Below are positions 44,880-56,819 of a DNA stretch of 64,000 nt, one piece after another. Within the stretch, counting starts at the first letter, position 1. Every line of letters begins with the position of its first letter. The DNA comes from Stomoxys calcitrans (taxonomy: Eukaryota; Arthropoda; Insecta; Diptera; Muscidae), in assembly GCF_963082655.1 (NCBI RefSeq), contig NC_081555.1, forward strand, positions 148,081,551-148,145,550. Direction: 5' to 3'. The position numbers and the translations under genes were made by a program. The notes beneath the pieces are model-generated. The model saw only the letters and a program-made list of their open reading frames with translations. It was not told the origin of the DNA and did not search any database.

Positions 44880-44995
44880 GAAGTTGTATTGATGGCTTCG
44901 TACGCTAAGGCAATGGCTCTCGCCGTTGCTCCGTGTGTCCACGTTCGAATCCTGGCCGGGATCTGCCGAATTTTTCATTTTTCAAGTGTTTTGCG
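44880..44995 (+). mobile_element. Possible tRNA-like SINE head
   Basis: A box B-like CGTTCGAATCCTGGCCGGG stands at 44942-44960, about 35 bases after AAGGCAATGG, a poor box A candidate. The following GTATTAGGGCG is cut by the array start. It is a tRNA-derived fragment, not a functional tRNA; it differs from the main SINE. Confidence 0.35.
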
Positions 44996-47900
44996 TATTA
45001 GGGCGGCCCAGATCCGTCCAGATTTAAATATAGCTGCCATATAGACCGAACTCTCGATTTGAGGTCCCATAAAAGGCGCATTTATTGTCCGATTTCGCCG
45101 AATTTGGGACAGTGAGTTGTGATAGGTCCTTCGATATCCTTCTTCAATATGGCCCTGCCATATAGACCGATCTCTCGATTTAAGGTTTTGGGCCCATAAA
45201 AGGCGCATCTATTGTCCTATGTCGCCGAAATTTGGTATAGTGAGTTGTGTTAGACCCCTCGACATCTTTCTGCAATATGGCAGAGATCGGTCCAGATTTG
45301 GATATAGCTGCCATATAGACCGATCTCTCGATTTAAGGTCTTGGGCCCATAAAAGACGCACTTATTGTCCTATGTCGCCGAAATTTGGTATAGTGAGTTA
45401 AGTTAATCCCCTCGACATACTTCTTCAATTTGGCCCAGATCGGTTCAGATTTGGATATAGCTGCCATATTGACCGATCTCCCGATTTAAGGTTTTGGGCC
45501 CATAAAGGCGCGTTTATTATCCGATATCTCCGAAATTTGGGACAGTGAGTTGGGTTAGGTTCCCCGACATCTTTCTGCAATATGGCAGAGATCGGTCCAG
45601 ATTTGGATATAGCTGCCATATAGACCGATCTCTCGATTTAAGGTCTTGGGCCCATAAAAGATGCACTTATTGTCCTATGTCGCCGAAATTTGGTATAGTG
45701 AGTTGTGTTAGGCCCCTCGCCATCTTTCTGCAATATGGCATAGATCGGTCCAGATTTGGATATAGCTGCCACATAGACCGATCCGCCGATTTAGGGTCTT
45801 AGGCCCATAAAAGGCGCATTTATTGTCCAATGTCGCCGAAATTTGGTATAGTGAGTTGTGTTAGGCCCCTCGACATCTTTTTGCAATATGGCCGAGATCA
45901 GTCCGGATTTGGATATTGCTGCCACAAAAAAGACCGATCCGCCGATTTAGGGTCCTAGGCCCATAAAAGGCGCACTTATTGTCCTATGTCGCCCAAATTT
46001 GGTATAGTGAGTTGTGTTAGGCCCCTCGACATCTTCCTGCAATATAGCATAGATCGGTCCAGATTTGGATATAGCTGCCATATAGACCGATCTCTCGAGT
46101 TTAGGTTTTGGGCCCATAAAAGCCGCATCTATTGTCCTATGTCGCCGAAATTTGGTATAGTGAGTTAAGTTAAGCCCCTCGACATATTTCTGCAATATGG
46201 CACAGATCGGTCCAGATTTGGATATAGCTGCCATATAGACCGATCTCTCTATTTAAGGTTTTGGGACCATAAGAGGCGCATCTATTGTCCGATGTAGCCG
46301 AAATTTGGGACAGTGAGTTGTGTTAGGCCCTTCGACATCTTTCTGCAATATAGCATAGATCGGTCCAGATTTGGACATAGCTGCCATATAGACCGATCTC
46401 TCGATTTAAGGTCTTGGGCCCATAAAAGATGCACTTATTGTCCTATGTCGCCGAAATTTGGTATAGTGAGTTGTGTTAGGCCCCTCGACATCTTTCTCCA
46501 ATATGGCACAGATCGGTCCAGATTTGGATATAGCTGCTATATAGACCGATCTCTCGAGTTTAGGTTTTGGGCTCATAGAAGGCGCATCTTTTGTCCGATG
46601 TAGCCGAAATTTGGTATAGTGAGTTAAGTAAAGCCTCTCGACATATTTCTGCAATTTGGCCCAGATCGGTCCAGATTTGGATATAGCTGCCACATAGACC
46701 GATCTCCCGATTTAAGGTCTTGCGCCCATAAAAGGCGCGTTTATTGTTTGATTTCGCCGAAATTTGGGACAGTGAGATATGTTAGACCCCTCGACATCTT
46801 TCTGCAATATGGCACATATCGGTGCAGATTTGGATATAGCTGCCATATAGACCGATCTCTCGATTTAAGGTCTGGAGCACATAAAAGGCGCATTTATTTT
46901 CAGATTTTGCCAAAATTTGGGACAGTGAGTTGTGTTAGGCCCTTCGACATCTTTCTGCAATATGGCAGAGATCGGTCCAGATTTGGATATAGCTGCCATA
47001 TAGATCGATCTCTCGATTTAAGGTTTTGGGCCCATAAAAGGCGCACTTATTGTCCTATGTCGCCGAAATTTGGTATAGTGAGTTGTGTTAGGCCCCTCGA
47101 CATATTTTTGCAATATGGCACAGATCGGTCCAGATTTGGATATAGCTGACATATAGACCGATCTCTCGATTTAAGTTTTTGGGCCCATAAAAGGCGCATT
47201 TATTGTCCGATGTCGCCGAAATTTGGTATAGTGAGTTAAGTTAAGCTCCTCGACATATTTCTGCAATTTGGCCCAGATCGGTCCAGATTTGGATATATCT
47301 GCCATATAGACCGATCTCTCAATTTATGGTCTTGGGCCCATAAAAGGCGCTTTTATTGTCCGATTTTGCCAAAATTTGGGACAGGGAGTTGTGTTAGGCC
47401 CCTCGACATCTTTCTGCAATATGGCACAGATCGGTCGAGATTTGGATATAGCTGCCATATAGACCGATCTCTCGATTTAAGGTCTTAGACCCATAAAAGG
47501 CGCATCTATTGTCCGATGTAGCCGAAATTTGGGACAGTGAGTTGTGTTAGGCCCCACGACATCTTTCTGCAATATGGCACAGATCGGTCCAGATTTGGAT
47601 ATAGCTACCATATAGATCGATCTAAGGTTTTGGGCCCATAAAAGGCGGGTTTATGGTTTGATTTCGCCGAAATTTGGGACAGTGAGTTATGTTAGGCCCC
47701 TCGACATCTTTCTGCAATATGGCCCAGATCGGTTCAGATTTGGATATAGCTGCCAAATAGACCGATCTCTCGATTTAAGGGCTTGGGCCCATAAAAGGCG
47801 CATTTATTGTCCGATTTTGTCAAAATTTGGGACAGTGAGTTGTGTTAGGCCTCTCGACATCTTTCTGCAATTTGGCAGAGATCGGTCCAGAGTTGGATAT

Positions 47901-48676
47901 AGCTACCATATAGATCGATCTCTCGATTTAAGGTTTTGGGTCCATAAAAGGCGCATTTATTGTCCGATGACGCCGAAATTTGGTATAGTGAGTTAAGTTA
48001 AGCTCCTCGACATATTTCTGCAATTTGGCCCAGATCGGTCCAGATTTGGATATAGCTGCCACATAGACCGATCTCCCGATTTAGGGTCTTAGGCCCTTAA
48101 AAGGCGCACGATTGTTGGAGGTCGTTGGGGATTGTAAATGGGCCACATCGGTTCAGATTTGGATATAGTTCCCATATTAAGTGGTCCTTCGACTACTTGA
48201 GCTCCTAAAAGCTTTAATAATTAACCGATTGGTCTGAAATTTACGACCTTTACGACTTCAAACAATCGCCTCAAGTATGGTCTGAATCGGTTTATCATCT
48301 AATATAGCTCCCATATAAACCGATCTCCTATTTGATATCTCGAGCAACTAAAATCGGCAGTTGTTATCCGATTTAGATGACATTTTGCACGCAGGGTTCT
48401 GTTATGACTTCCAACAATCGTGACAAATATGATCCAAATCGGTGTATAATCTGATATAGCTTCTTTATAAACCGATCTTCTGATTTTACATCTCAAGCCC
48501 CTGGAAGCCTTAATTTTCGTTCTAAGGGGCTAACATTTTGTACGAAGTGTTCTGTTACGACTTCCAATATTCGTGTCACATACGGTCCAAATCGTTTGTG
48601 TAAACTTTGTGTAGCAGAAACCATGGTGGTGGGTTTCCAAGTTTCGGCCAAGCTGAACTACGCATGCTTTTACTTG
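44996..48676 (-). mobile_element. Largest mini-me array: A-type units joined to C-type units
   Basis: About twenty A-type units in minus orientation from 44996 to about 48110, in steps of 152-156 (anchor TAGCTGCC at 45305, 45458, 45610, 45763, 45916, 46072). At about 48110-48150 the unit type changes: three to four C-type units (CTCCCATATAAACCGATCTC, GTTATGACTTCCAACAATCG) lead to a head at 48610-48676 (CCATGGTGGTGGG, TTTCGGCCAAGCTGAA, ACTTG). The tail is missing at the left. Long frames such as the 133-codon one at 46748 come from the period being a multiple of three. Confidence 0.85.
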
Positions 48677-48739
48677 TTAAAGACTGTAGCGGATAGATAG
48701 ATGGATAGTCGGAAATCTAGGTTAGGTTGAAAAGAATGT

Positions 48740-49240
48740 AAGCCAGTAATCGTCTTGTTGTGCTCTCTAAATAACCTCGAAAAAAGAAAATATAATTTAG
48801 GAATTCCGTGCTACTTACAAAATCCTTAATTGTTTACCATGCCACGCCCCTAAGTTGGTTCATCGCTGGCATTGTGTCCCCACCAAAGTGCCGGTATCGG
48901 TTAGATGCGAAAGCCGGGCAATGACATAGGAAGTGCTCCAATGTCTCATCATCTTCCCCGCATGCCCTACACATGCCATCACTTGCCGCACCGACTTTAT
49001 ATGACACATAGGACTGCGAGCTTACGAAGTCCTATGCGCCCCGTTATGATACCGAAAGCTATACTGACCTTATTCTAAGATCCTTTCAGTAATAGCCTCG
49101 TTTTCTTACGATCATGATTTCCCCATATGATTTTCGTCGTCCTACCGATTGAACGCTGTTCCACAGGTTACATGCGCATTCGTCGCCCACTCCCTTAAGT
49201 CGGACTGCTTCGAACCGAAAGGCTTTGGGTTAATCAAGTT
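48740..49240 (-). mobile_element. LINE C-terminal fragment with zinc-type motif
   Basis: On the minus strand, near 48985-48845, it reads GEDDETLEHFLCHCPAFASN then YRHFGGDTMP. This is the Cys/His tail typical of RNase H-bearing insect LINEs (R1/LOA/I-like). Similar text occurs at 55560-55640, and the flank (GTTATGATACCGAAAGCTAT) at 52805. The 3' end includes AGGTTAGGTTG at 48719. It is too short for assignment to a clade. Confidence 0.7.
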
Positions 49241-49249
49241 TATTGGTGG

Positions 49250-49442
49250 AAACAAATACGACCTGTACCTTGATTATAAGAAGACATGGACTCACAGACG
49301 GACATGGCTAAATCGAATCAGAAAATGATTCAGAGTTCATCGGTATAGTTATCAATGGGTCTAGATCTTCTCCTTCTTAGCGTTGCAAACTAATGCACAA
49401 CGTTATAATAGCCTGTACCACAGTGGTGGTGTAAGGTATAAC
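49250..49442 (+). mobile_element. Variant mini-me tail
   Basis: GGACATGGCTAAATCGAATC, CAGAAAATGATTCAG, and the terminal CCACAGTGGTGGTGTAAGG are the plus-strand counterpart of the F-type tail at 35.04-35.16 kb. Only the tail is present. Confidence 0.65.
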
Positions 49443-51163
49443 AAGGCAACCCGCCTTCTTTCTTCCCTCCTTGAAGGACAGGAGAATTTCATTGATAGCA
49501 AAGAAACCACAAAAGAGGGTATATTAATCCCTTTTGTGGATTTTTTTTGGTCAAAATTTTCCTAATCGACCCGGTGTCAGACCTCGCAGCTTTAGTATAA
49601 ACCCAATTCAGTACAATAGAGAGGGGATTTCCTCATGTCCACCCCAGACTGTATAGACTCCAACTTCACATTACTAAAATCAGTTTTCAACAATTTGCCC
49701 CTCGACACCACTGTGCTCTCTTGCCACTCGCATGTTTAGCATGCAACTATAGCTCTACATACTTACGTATGTATGTAGATTGAAGTACATAAATTTTGTG
49801 CGACAACCAATGATTAAATGATGATGAGTGGTGTGAGCGATTGATAAATGCCACTGCAAATACCTACCGCCGGCAAAGCGACAAGCTTGCTCTTCATTCA
49901 TTCATTTAGGCCATACAACTGAAAAATTACAAACATTCCTAGCTTGCTGAGAAGCCGTCATTACTAACAATAATCCCAACGACTAATACCATCATAAAAC
50001 CAGACTGCCATCTTCAACATGCGGGCTGTAGTCAACAAGTGGTCAAAAACTCCAATTCTCAAATAGAAAATGAAAACGTGTACTTTGTGGGGCTCGTATG
50101 ACAACGTTGATGACTACGGCAGACAACGCAATGACGAGTGTTTTTGTTACTCTGCTATAACAACAACAACAACAAATGCGCTTTGCACATTTTACATTAG
50201 GTTTTTAGCCGAAATGCAATTGCACGTGTGTGAGTGTATGGCGTTTTTTTAAGTTTCCTAAACCGGAAACACGCCATGCTGGTATTATACGATTTATGTG
50301 TGTGTGTGTGTGTGCGTTCGGGCAGACTAACACACAGTAATTTGTTTGCTCTTGATGGGAACAACAAATAGTTTTATTTTTTTTTTATCTCTAATAAGTT
50401 CTTGCTCTCTCTCTGGCTTCCTCTTTCTTTTTTGAGTGTTTTTAGAGGTAGGGGGGCTCTTGATTAGAAGAGCATGAAACACCTATGGGACACTGTTAAA
50501 GTGGATTTTAATGAAAATTATGGAAGTTTACACCATGTTGTCAAATACTCATTTTGTTATGTTGTAATTTATAATTATCATCATTTTCTGTACTGTTGCC
50601 ATTGTAGAGTCTAGCACAGGTTGTTGTTGGTGTTGTTGTTATTGTTTTGGACTGCCATATAATTATAAATGTTATTGGCTAAAGTAATTAGAGGAACGTG
50701 GGCGAAATATTTATTTCAAGATCTGGGGATGAGATGTACCATTTTTGTTTGTTGTGTTTGCCATGAAAATTTACATTTAAAACTTTTTGTTTTTTCCAAA
50801 AAGTTTGCTACGTTATTAGAAATTTGGTAAAATGGTGTAGGGGAAGTTTATCAACTTCCTGTTGGATGTGTTTATAGACGCGTGAAATTTTTTATTTACA
50901 CTTTTTCCATGTGGTGAGAAATTGAGGTACACTCATGGCAGTTATAATGGGCACTTACTTTTGTAAAAAGTTCAAATGAGAAACTTAAATATTGAAGTTT
51001 ATTTTTTTAGGCAAACGTTATATGAACTTAGTAAGTTTAGATGACTTTTACACAATATTTGATTTTAGGGACGTATTTGGAGAAAATAACTTTGTCTAAA
51101 GACAAACTTGCAAATATAAAATTTAATTTAAAATTTTTCCCTTAAGACAAAATTTCTATGAAA
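49443..51163. other. Unique intronic sequence with microsatellites
   Basis: TG run at about 50297-50315, TACGTATG repeats near 49760, and small ATT-rich stretches. No exon with splice-bounded conserved frame was recognised. 51060-51170 contains the degenerate CTTTAGAGA-type repeat on the minus strand. Confidence 0.5.
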
Positions 51164-51175
51164 TACCTTCTAAAG

Positions 51176-51486
51176 GCCACCGTAGCGCAGTGGTTAGCAT
51201 ATCCGCCTATGACGCTGAACGCCTTGGGTTCGAATCTTGGCGAGACCATCAGAAAAAATTTTCAGCGGTGGTTTTCCCCTCCTAATGCTGGAAACATTTA
51301 TGAGGTAGTATGCCATGTAAAACTTCTCTCCAAAGAGGTGTCGCACTGTGGCTTGCCGTTCGGACTCGGCCATAAAAAGGAGGCCCCTTATTATTGAGCT
51401 TAAACCTGAATCGGTCTGCACTCATTGATATGTGAGAAGTTTGCCCCTGTTCCTTAGTGGAATGTTCATGGGCAAAATTTGCAATT
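51176..51486 (+). mobile_element. tRNA-derived SINE, full length with 12 bp target duplication
   Basis: 311 bp flanked by TACCTTCTAAAG (51164-51175 and 51487-51498). Box A-like TAGCGCAGTGG and box B-like GGGTTCGAATC near the start; end GGGCAAAATTTGCAATT. It is the least changed copy with that at 30.5 kb. Confidence 0.93.
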
Positions 51487-51499
51487 TACCTTCTAAAGA

Positions 51500-51945
51500 C
51501 AAGGTTAGGTTAGGCTTAAGTGGGAGTCTGCCATCAGACTCACTTAGACGTTTTCGTCCATTGTGATATCACAGGAACAGAAGAAGGAAGATGCCTTCTA
51601 GTTCCTACTGTTGGAACATCCAGATAGCTTTAAAAATGCCCATTAACTTGTGAGTGTTCACATCCCCTAAATCAGACAGGTTCTCAAAGAAATGAGAACC
51701 TAAAGTGGAACTCCTTTTGACTGCTAGTGCGGGACACACACACAGAAGGTATTCTATTGTCTCTTCTTCTTCGATGTCCTCACAGCTTCTGTAAAAGTCG
51801 TTGCTGGCAATCTTCAGTCTGTCAGCATGTTTTCCGATTAGACAGTGTGACCTGTCATGATGGACACAATGATTGAGACGTCTGTTCTAGCCAATGACTG
51901 CAAAGCGGTAGACTTCTTCAAGTCTAGATTAGGCCACATAGTTTT
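51500..51945 (-). mobile_element. Inverted LINE 3' tail
   Basis: Reverse complement of about 53222-53635, with substitutions. It includes AAATGAGAACCTAAAGTGG, AGTGCGGGACACACACAC and TCTTCTTCTTCGATGTCCTC, and the outer GGTTAGGTTAGGCTTAAGTG. With the direct tail it makes a fold-back of roughly 2.1 kb. Confidence 0.8.
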
Positions 51946-53640
51946 GGAATGCTCACAGCCCCCTCTTTGTAATCATCTAACATTCGTTTTCCTTCGGGCC
52001 TGGTCCCGAAAACCCAAAGTTACTCTAGGCGTAAATTCGTGCAAGACAGAAGTAGTTCTTTTCACCAGGAGATACAAGTTGCCTACAGTGGCACCTGTCT
52101 CCTTGGGAGGAGAGAATGTTCCATTTACTGAAAGCACAAAATACCTGGGTGTTTTGCTGGACAGGAAATTGAACTTCAATTCCAACATTATGGTAAGGAC
52201 AAGAAAGGCAACTCGTGCCCTATACACCTTTAAGAAAGCTATTGGCAAAAGTTGGGGGCTTAGACCGTGCGTCATGCATTGGATATATACTGCAGTTGTC
52301 AGACCTATAATGCTATATGGTGTTGTGGTCTGGTGGACGGCGCTTCAAAAGTCCACCTACTATTCAATACTCAACAGAATTCAAAGGATGGCTTGTTTGT
52401 GCATCACAGTTGCACTGAGGACGACACCATCTGATGGACTGAATTTAACATATGGACATACACCAATGCCAGTAAGCGGTTTGTGTTGCGCTCTAAATAC
52501 TAAATGTTAACCTCGAATAAGTAAAAGTGTGCTAAGTTTGGCCGGGCCCAACAGAAATCTATACGCAAAATTTCAACCAAATCGGATAAAAACCATGGCT
52601 TGGAAAGGCTCAAGAAGTCAAATCGAGAGATCGGTTTAATGGGAGCTATATCAGGTTCTTGACCGATTGAGGCCGTACTTAACATAGTTGTTGGAGGTCA
52701 TAACGGAACACAGTGTGCAAAATTTCAGCCAAATCGGATGAAAGTTGAGGCTATCACTTGCCACGCCGATTTTGAATATGTGAGCTTGTATTCCTGAGTG
52801 CTGTTATGATAACGAAAGCTGTACTGACCTCCTTCTCTCTTCCTTCAGCAATAGTTTCGTCTTCTCACTATCTGAATCTTCCCATAGGATTTTTGCCGTC
52901 CTACTGACCCTTTTGCCTTGTAGCCGATTGTTATAAATATCTTCTCAGATAGCCAGGCAGTTATTAAATCCCTGGATAATGTATTTTTGAATTCCGAAAC
53001 CGCTCTCAACTGTCTCAGATCTCTCAATGAGATGGCTGAACAATTCAATATTCAACTGTTCTGGGTTCCGGGTCGCACAAATATCCCAGGAAATTGTAAA
53101 GCGGACGAGCTTGAGAGACTAGAGACTGTCTTACACATTCCAGGGGGAACTGAAATTTTGTGGGCATGCCTCCAGCGACTTGTAGCTACGTTTTCAGAAT
53201 CAGGTCAACGAATTATTAAAAGGCCAAAATTATGTGGCCCAATCTAGACTTGAAGAGGTCTACCGCTATGCTGTTACTGGCTAGAACAGACATCTCAGTC
53301 ATTGTGCCCGTCATGACAGATCACTGTCTAATCGGAAAACATGCTGACAGACTGAAGGTTGTCAGCAACGACTTTTGCAGAAGCTGCGAGGACATCGAAG
53401 AAGAAGAGAAAATAAAACACCTTCTGTGTGTGTGTCCCGCACTAGCAGTCAGAAGGAGTTCCACTTTAGGTTCTCATTTCTTTGAGAACCTGTCTGATTT
53501 AGCGGATGTGAACCTTCGCAAGTTATGGGGCTTTTTAAAGCGATCTGGATGGTTCAACGGTAGGTACTAGAAGGCAACATCCATCTTCTGTTCCTGTGGT
53601 ATCACAGTGGCAGACTGCCACTTAAACCTAACCTTACCTA
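51946..53640 (+). pseudogene. R1/I-like LINE: reverse transcriptase end and RNase H, interrupted
   Basis: 51946-52500 encodes the end of the reverse transcriptase region (VNSCKTEVVLFTRRYKLP, YLGVLLDRKLNFNSNI, WIYTAVVRPIMLYGVVVWW). A mini-me fragment (52508-52755) and another LINE scrap (52760-52920) then interrupt. From 52925 a ribonuclease H remnant reads IFSDSQAVIKSLDN (in a shifted frame), RSLNEMAEQFNIQLFWVPG, RTNIPGNCKADELERL. The tail domain follows: HCLIGKHADRL, CRSC..H..C (about 53380-53430), LWGFLKRSGWF to a stop near 53570. Frames are broken between 53100 and 53250. The domain order is that of Jockey-superfamily elements with RNase H. Confidence 0.85.
52508..52755 (+). mobile_element. 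Mini-me fragment inside the LINE
   Basis: AAGTAAAAGTGTGCTAAG and TTTGGCCGGGCCCAA form the head. It is joined directly to about one and a half C-type units (AAATCGAGAGATCGGTTTAA, TTGTTGGAGGTCATAAC). The tail is absent. Confidence 0.8.
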
Positions 53641-54934
53641 CTGAAGACCATGAGACAATATATTTATAAAGCCAAAACACTTAAAGTTTTTTGTTTTAGA
53701 ACAAAAACACTTGGAACTACAATACTTTGTAAAAAACTCCATATCATAGCTTGGGATAAACTCAAAATTCACAACAAATGCAAATGTCAAGTTGCAGTAG
53801 CGAAGCAAAAAACCCCCATGGTCTTAGTACAGCTGTATTAGCGTGTCAAAAAGTAACGAAATTAATTAAGCGAGTCAACTACATTGGGCAAAGTAGACAT
53901 ACCCGTACCCCAAGCTACCAGGCCAGCAATCCAACAACAATTATTTATAACCAACCACATAGCAGTTAACAAAATTGACAATGTTTTACAACTCAAGCTG
54001 GGCAGTAATTTTGAATGTACAAAACCAAAGCGAAAAAACGGAAGCAATTTAATTTGAACGCTTTGAGGTTGGTTGGTTGGTTTGTTGCTTTGATATCGAG
54101 AAATCGATCAAACTATTGATCGGATATGGTGAGGGTAAATCCCCGCCACAGCTACTCAATCATGGCATCGTGCAATGGGAAATTGGCCACAGAATCTAGA
54201 AAAGCAAGCATGTGTTTGCATGTGGAGAGGCCAACACCACCACAACCACTTTACATTGTCAAAACCGAGATTATTTCTTACTTTTGTTTCTCATCACAAG
54301 CCACTCAAAAACACACACACACACACGAGCATACGTTCATACACACACTAAGCTGTGAGGCAGAATGCATGCAAAATTAATGATTTTTAAAATGCTGATG
54401 TCGTTTCGCATGGACGTGGCTACTCTGACTATAATGCGAATTGCTGTCGTGGCGTTTTGGAGTTGTAACAACAGCGTTTAACATACATTTGCCGGTAATT
54501 TGAATATGGAAATCTAACAAATAGACAAACAGACTAACAGACAGACAGACAGACATATTGAAACCGATTATCTTAGACATGAATGCGACTGGCTATATAG
54601 AGACGATCAATAGTCATGGCTCTGAGCAATTGTTGTGGTCTAATGTTAGATTGTTACACTTTTTTTTTTCATTTGTAGTCCATATACATCAAACTCAGAA
54701 TTCATTACCTTGCAGTTGATTGGTTAAACTCTTAAATCTTGCCATAAATCAGTCACAGCTCTATTCACAAATGCACTTTTGCCAATTGATAAAATATGCA
54801 AAATAATTTTTAAAATCCAGATAAAGTTTATTGGCCAATTTGGAGTGTGAAAATGTTATGCAAATTTGAATGATATCGTAATTTATGTGGGGGCATGGGA
54901 ATATGATAGACAACCAATTGGAAGCTAACTTGTA
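53641..54934. other. Unique intronic sequence
   Basis: Contains GGTTGGTTGGTTTG (54068-54081), CA run (about 54310-54326) and CAGACAGACAGACAGAC (54538-54554, an isolated RGAC tract without mini-me flanks). No coding content is recognised. Confidence 0.5.
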
Positions 54935-56040
54935 AATAGGCAATAAGTTCGACTATGGCGATACTTGGATACCCAACACTCAGGTTTCTTATGTTAACCA
55001 CCTTTCGTCATAATCTCATGAGGAATTCATCACTTTTGAACCCATAGCAGCTATAGCGAAATATGGTCCGATTTGTATCAAATTCAGCAGGGATGTTAGG
55101 GGGTCTAATATAATTCACTGTTCAAGACGGCAAAACAGAATATTGGTCTATTCAGACGCTATATTTAAATTAAGTCCGATTTCCACCATATTCAAGAAGG
55201 ATATGTTAGGGTTAAATACAACTCATTGTAACAAATTTCAGCGAAATTGGTTAAAAATAGCACTATTTATAGGCCCAAGAGCTTAAATCGAGAGATCGGT
55301 GTATATATATGGCAGCTATATCCAATTATAGATTGATCTTCACCATATGGTACAAGGATGTCCAAAAGCCTAGCGGCTCTAACTGTGCCAAATTTTAACG
55401 AAATCGAACAGTAAATGCGCCTTTAATGAGTCCAAGACCCTAAATCGAGAGATCGGTCCATATGGCTGCTATATCCAAACATGAAACGATCTGAGCCATA
55501 TTAAACATGGGTATCAAAGAGCTTAACACAGCTCACTGTGTGGCAGGTGATGAAGGGAATGTGGGGAAGATGATGAGACGCTGGAGCAATTCCTATGTCA
55601 TTGCCCGGCTTTCGCGGGTAAATGTCACCGGTAAATGATCGTCTCGACGTTCTGAGTCAGGGGACATAACGCAACTCATTTTGACCAATTTCAGCGAAAT
55701 AGGTTAATAAATACGCCCTTAATGAGCCTAAAACATGAAATTGGGAGATATATAAAATTCTGCACCGATCAGGGCCGTATTGAACAAGGGTGTAGAGGGA
55801 CCTTACACGAGACACTGTACATAATTTCAGCGAATTCGGAAAAAAATCTTTCTATTATGGGCCCAAAGCCATAAATTGAGAGATCGGTTTGTATGAAGGC
55901 AGCATAAGGACAAAAAAAAGTATCTGTGTAAAGTTTTTGCTCAATTTATCTACAATACTTTTAAAGACTGTACCGTGATTTCAGCAGACTGATAGACAGA
56001 CGGACGGATGGTTAGACGGACGTACATGACTAGATCGTAG
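54935..56040 (+). mobile_element. Degenerate A-type mini-me element with LINE insert
   Basis: Diverged head (AATAAGTTCGACTATGGCG, GGATACCCAACACTC). About six eroded units and an A-type tail (ACTTTTAAAGACTGTACC, GACAGACGGACGGATGG) follow. 55545-55665 is foreign: GGGAAGATGATGAGACGCTG and TATGTCATTGCCCGGCTTTC match the LINE zinc-type tail at 48.9 kb, in direct orientation. Confidence 0.75.
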
Positions 56041-56750
56041 GGTTGGTAAACAAGTAGAAGAGTGCTAATTTCGGCTGGACAGAATCGTATATACCCTCCA
56101 TGGATCACATTTGTCAAGTTTTTTGAATGTCCGCCTGTGGCTCAGAGTGTCAAATTGGGAGATCGGTTTATTGGCACAGTTGTTGGAAGTCATACCAAAA
56201 TGACCTATGCACTCCTATGCGCTCTCTAGAAGCTCAAGAAGTCTAATCGGGAGATCGGTTTATATGGCGGCTATGTCAGGTTATGGACTGATCTGGAAGT
56301 CATACCAAAACGGCCTATGCAAAATTTCAACCAAATTGGATAAGAATTGCGCCCTCTAGGAGTTTAAGAAGTCTATTCGGGAGATCGGTTTATATGGCGG
56401 CTATATCAGGTTATAAATCGATTTGAACCATACTTAGCACAATTGTTGGAAGTCATATCTAAACACCATGTGCAAAATTTCAGCCAAATCGAATAACAAT
56501 TGCGCCCTCTAGAAGCTCGAGAAGTCTAGATCTAGACCATACTTGGCACAGTTGTTGGAAGTCATTCCTCGATATGCGCAAAATTTTAGCCAAATCGTAT
56601 AAGAATTGTACCCTCTAGAAACTTAAAATGTCATGACGATCAAGAATGTATATACTTTATGGGGTCTTAGACGAATATTTCGAGCCGTTACATATGAATG
56701 AGGAATGACGAAATCAGTATGCCACCATCCTATGGTGGACGGTATAAAAA
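56041..56750 (+). mobile_element. Mini-me element, C-type, rearranged
   Basis: Head AACAAGTAGAAGAGTGCTAA at 56049, TATACCCTCCATGGATC. About three units follow, several shortened. The tail lacks the hairpin and GTCY run: the text passes from a unit (ACCCTCTAGAAACTTAAAAT) straight into the core (GTCATGACGATCAAG). The terminal hairpin ends near 56748. Confidence 0.75.
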
Positions 56751-56819
56751 TTATTTGTGACAATGCTGTAGAGCGATTGTAAAAGGCAGTGTAATGGATG
56801 AACATACTAAGAGAGTGAT

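Noticed and set aside
46748..47149. Long open frames with 51-residue repeats in the 45-48 kb array (also 20.8-21.4 kb, 45.2-46.7 kb)
   Set aside because: The period is 153, a multiple of three, so any stop-free unit frame continues through the next. Frames are open on both strands, break at random units, and show no domain.
44996..48676. CRISPR-like or centromeric satellite array
   Set aside because: Regular repeats without unique spacers, in a eukaryotic intron; the array is bounded by a mini-me head and similar arrays are dispersed.
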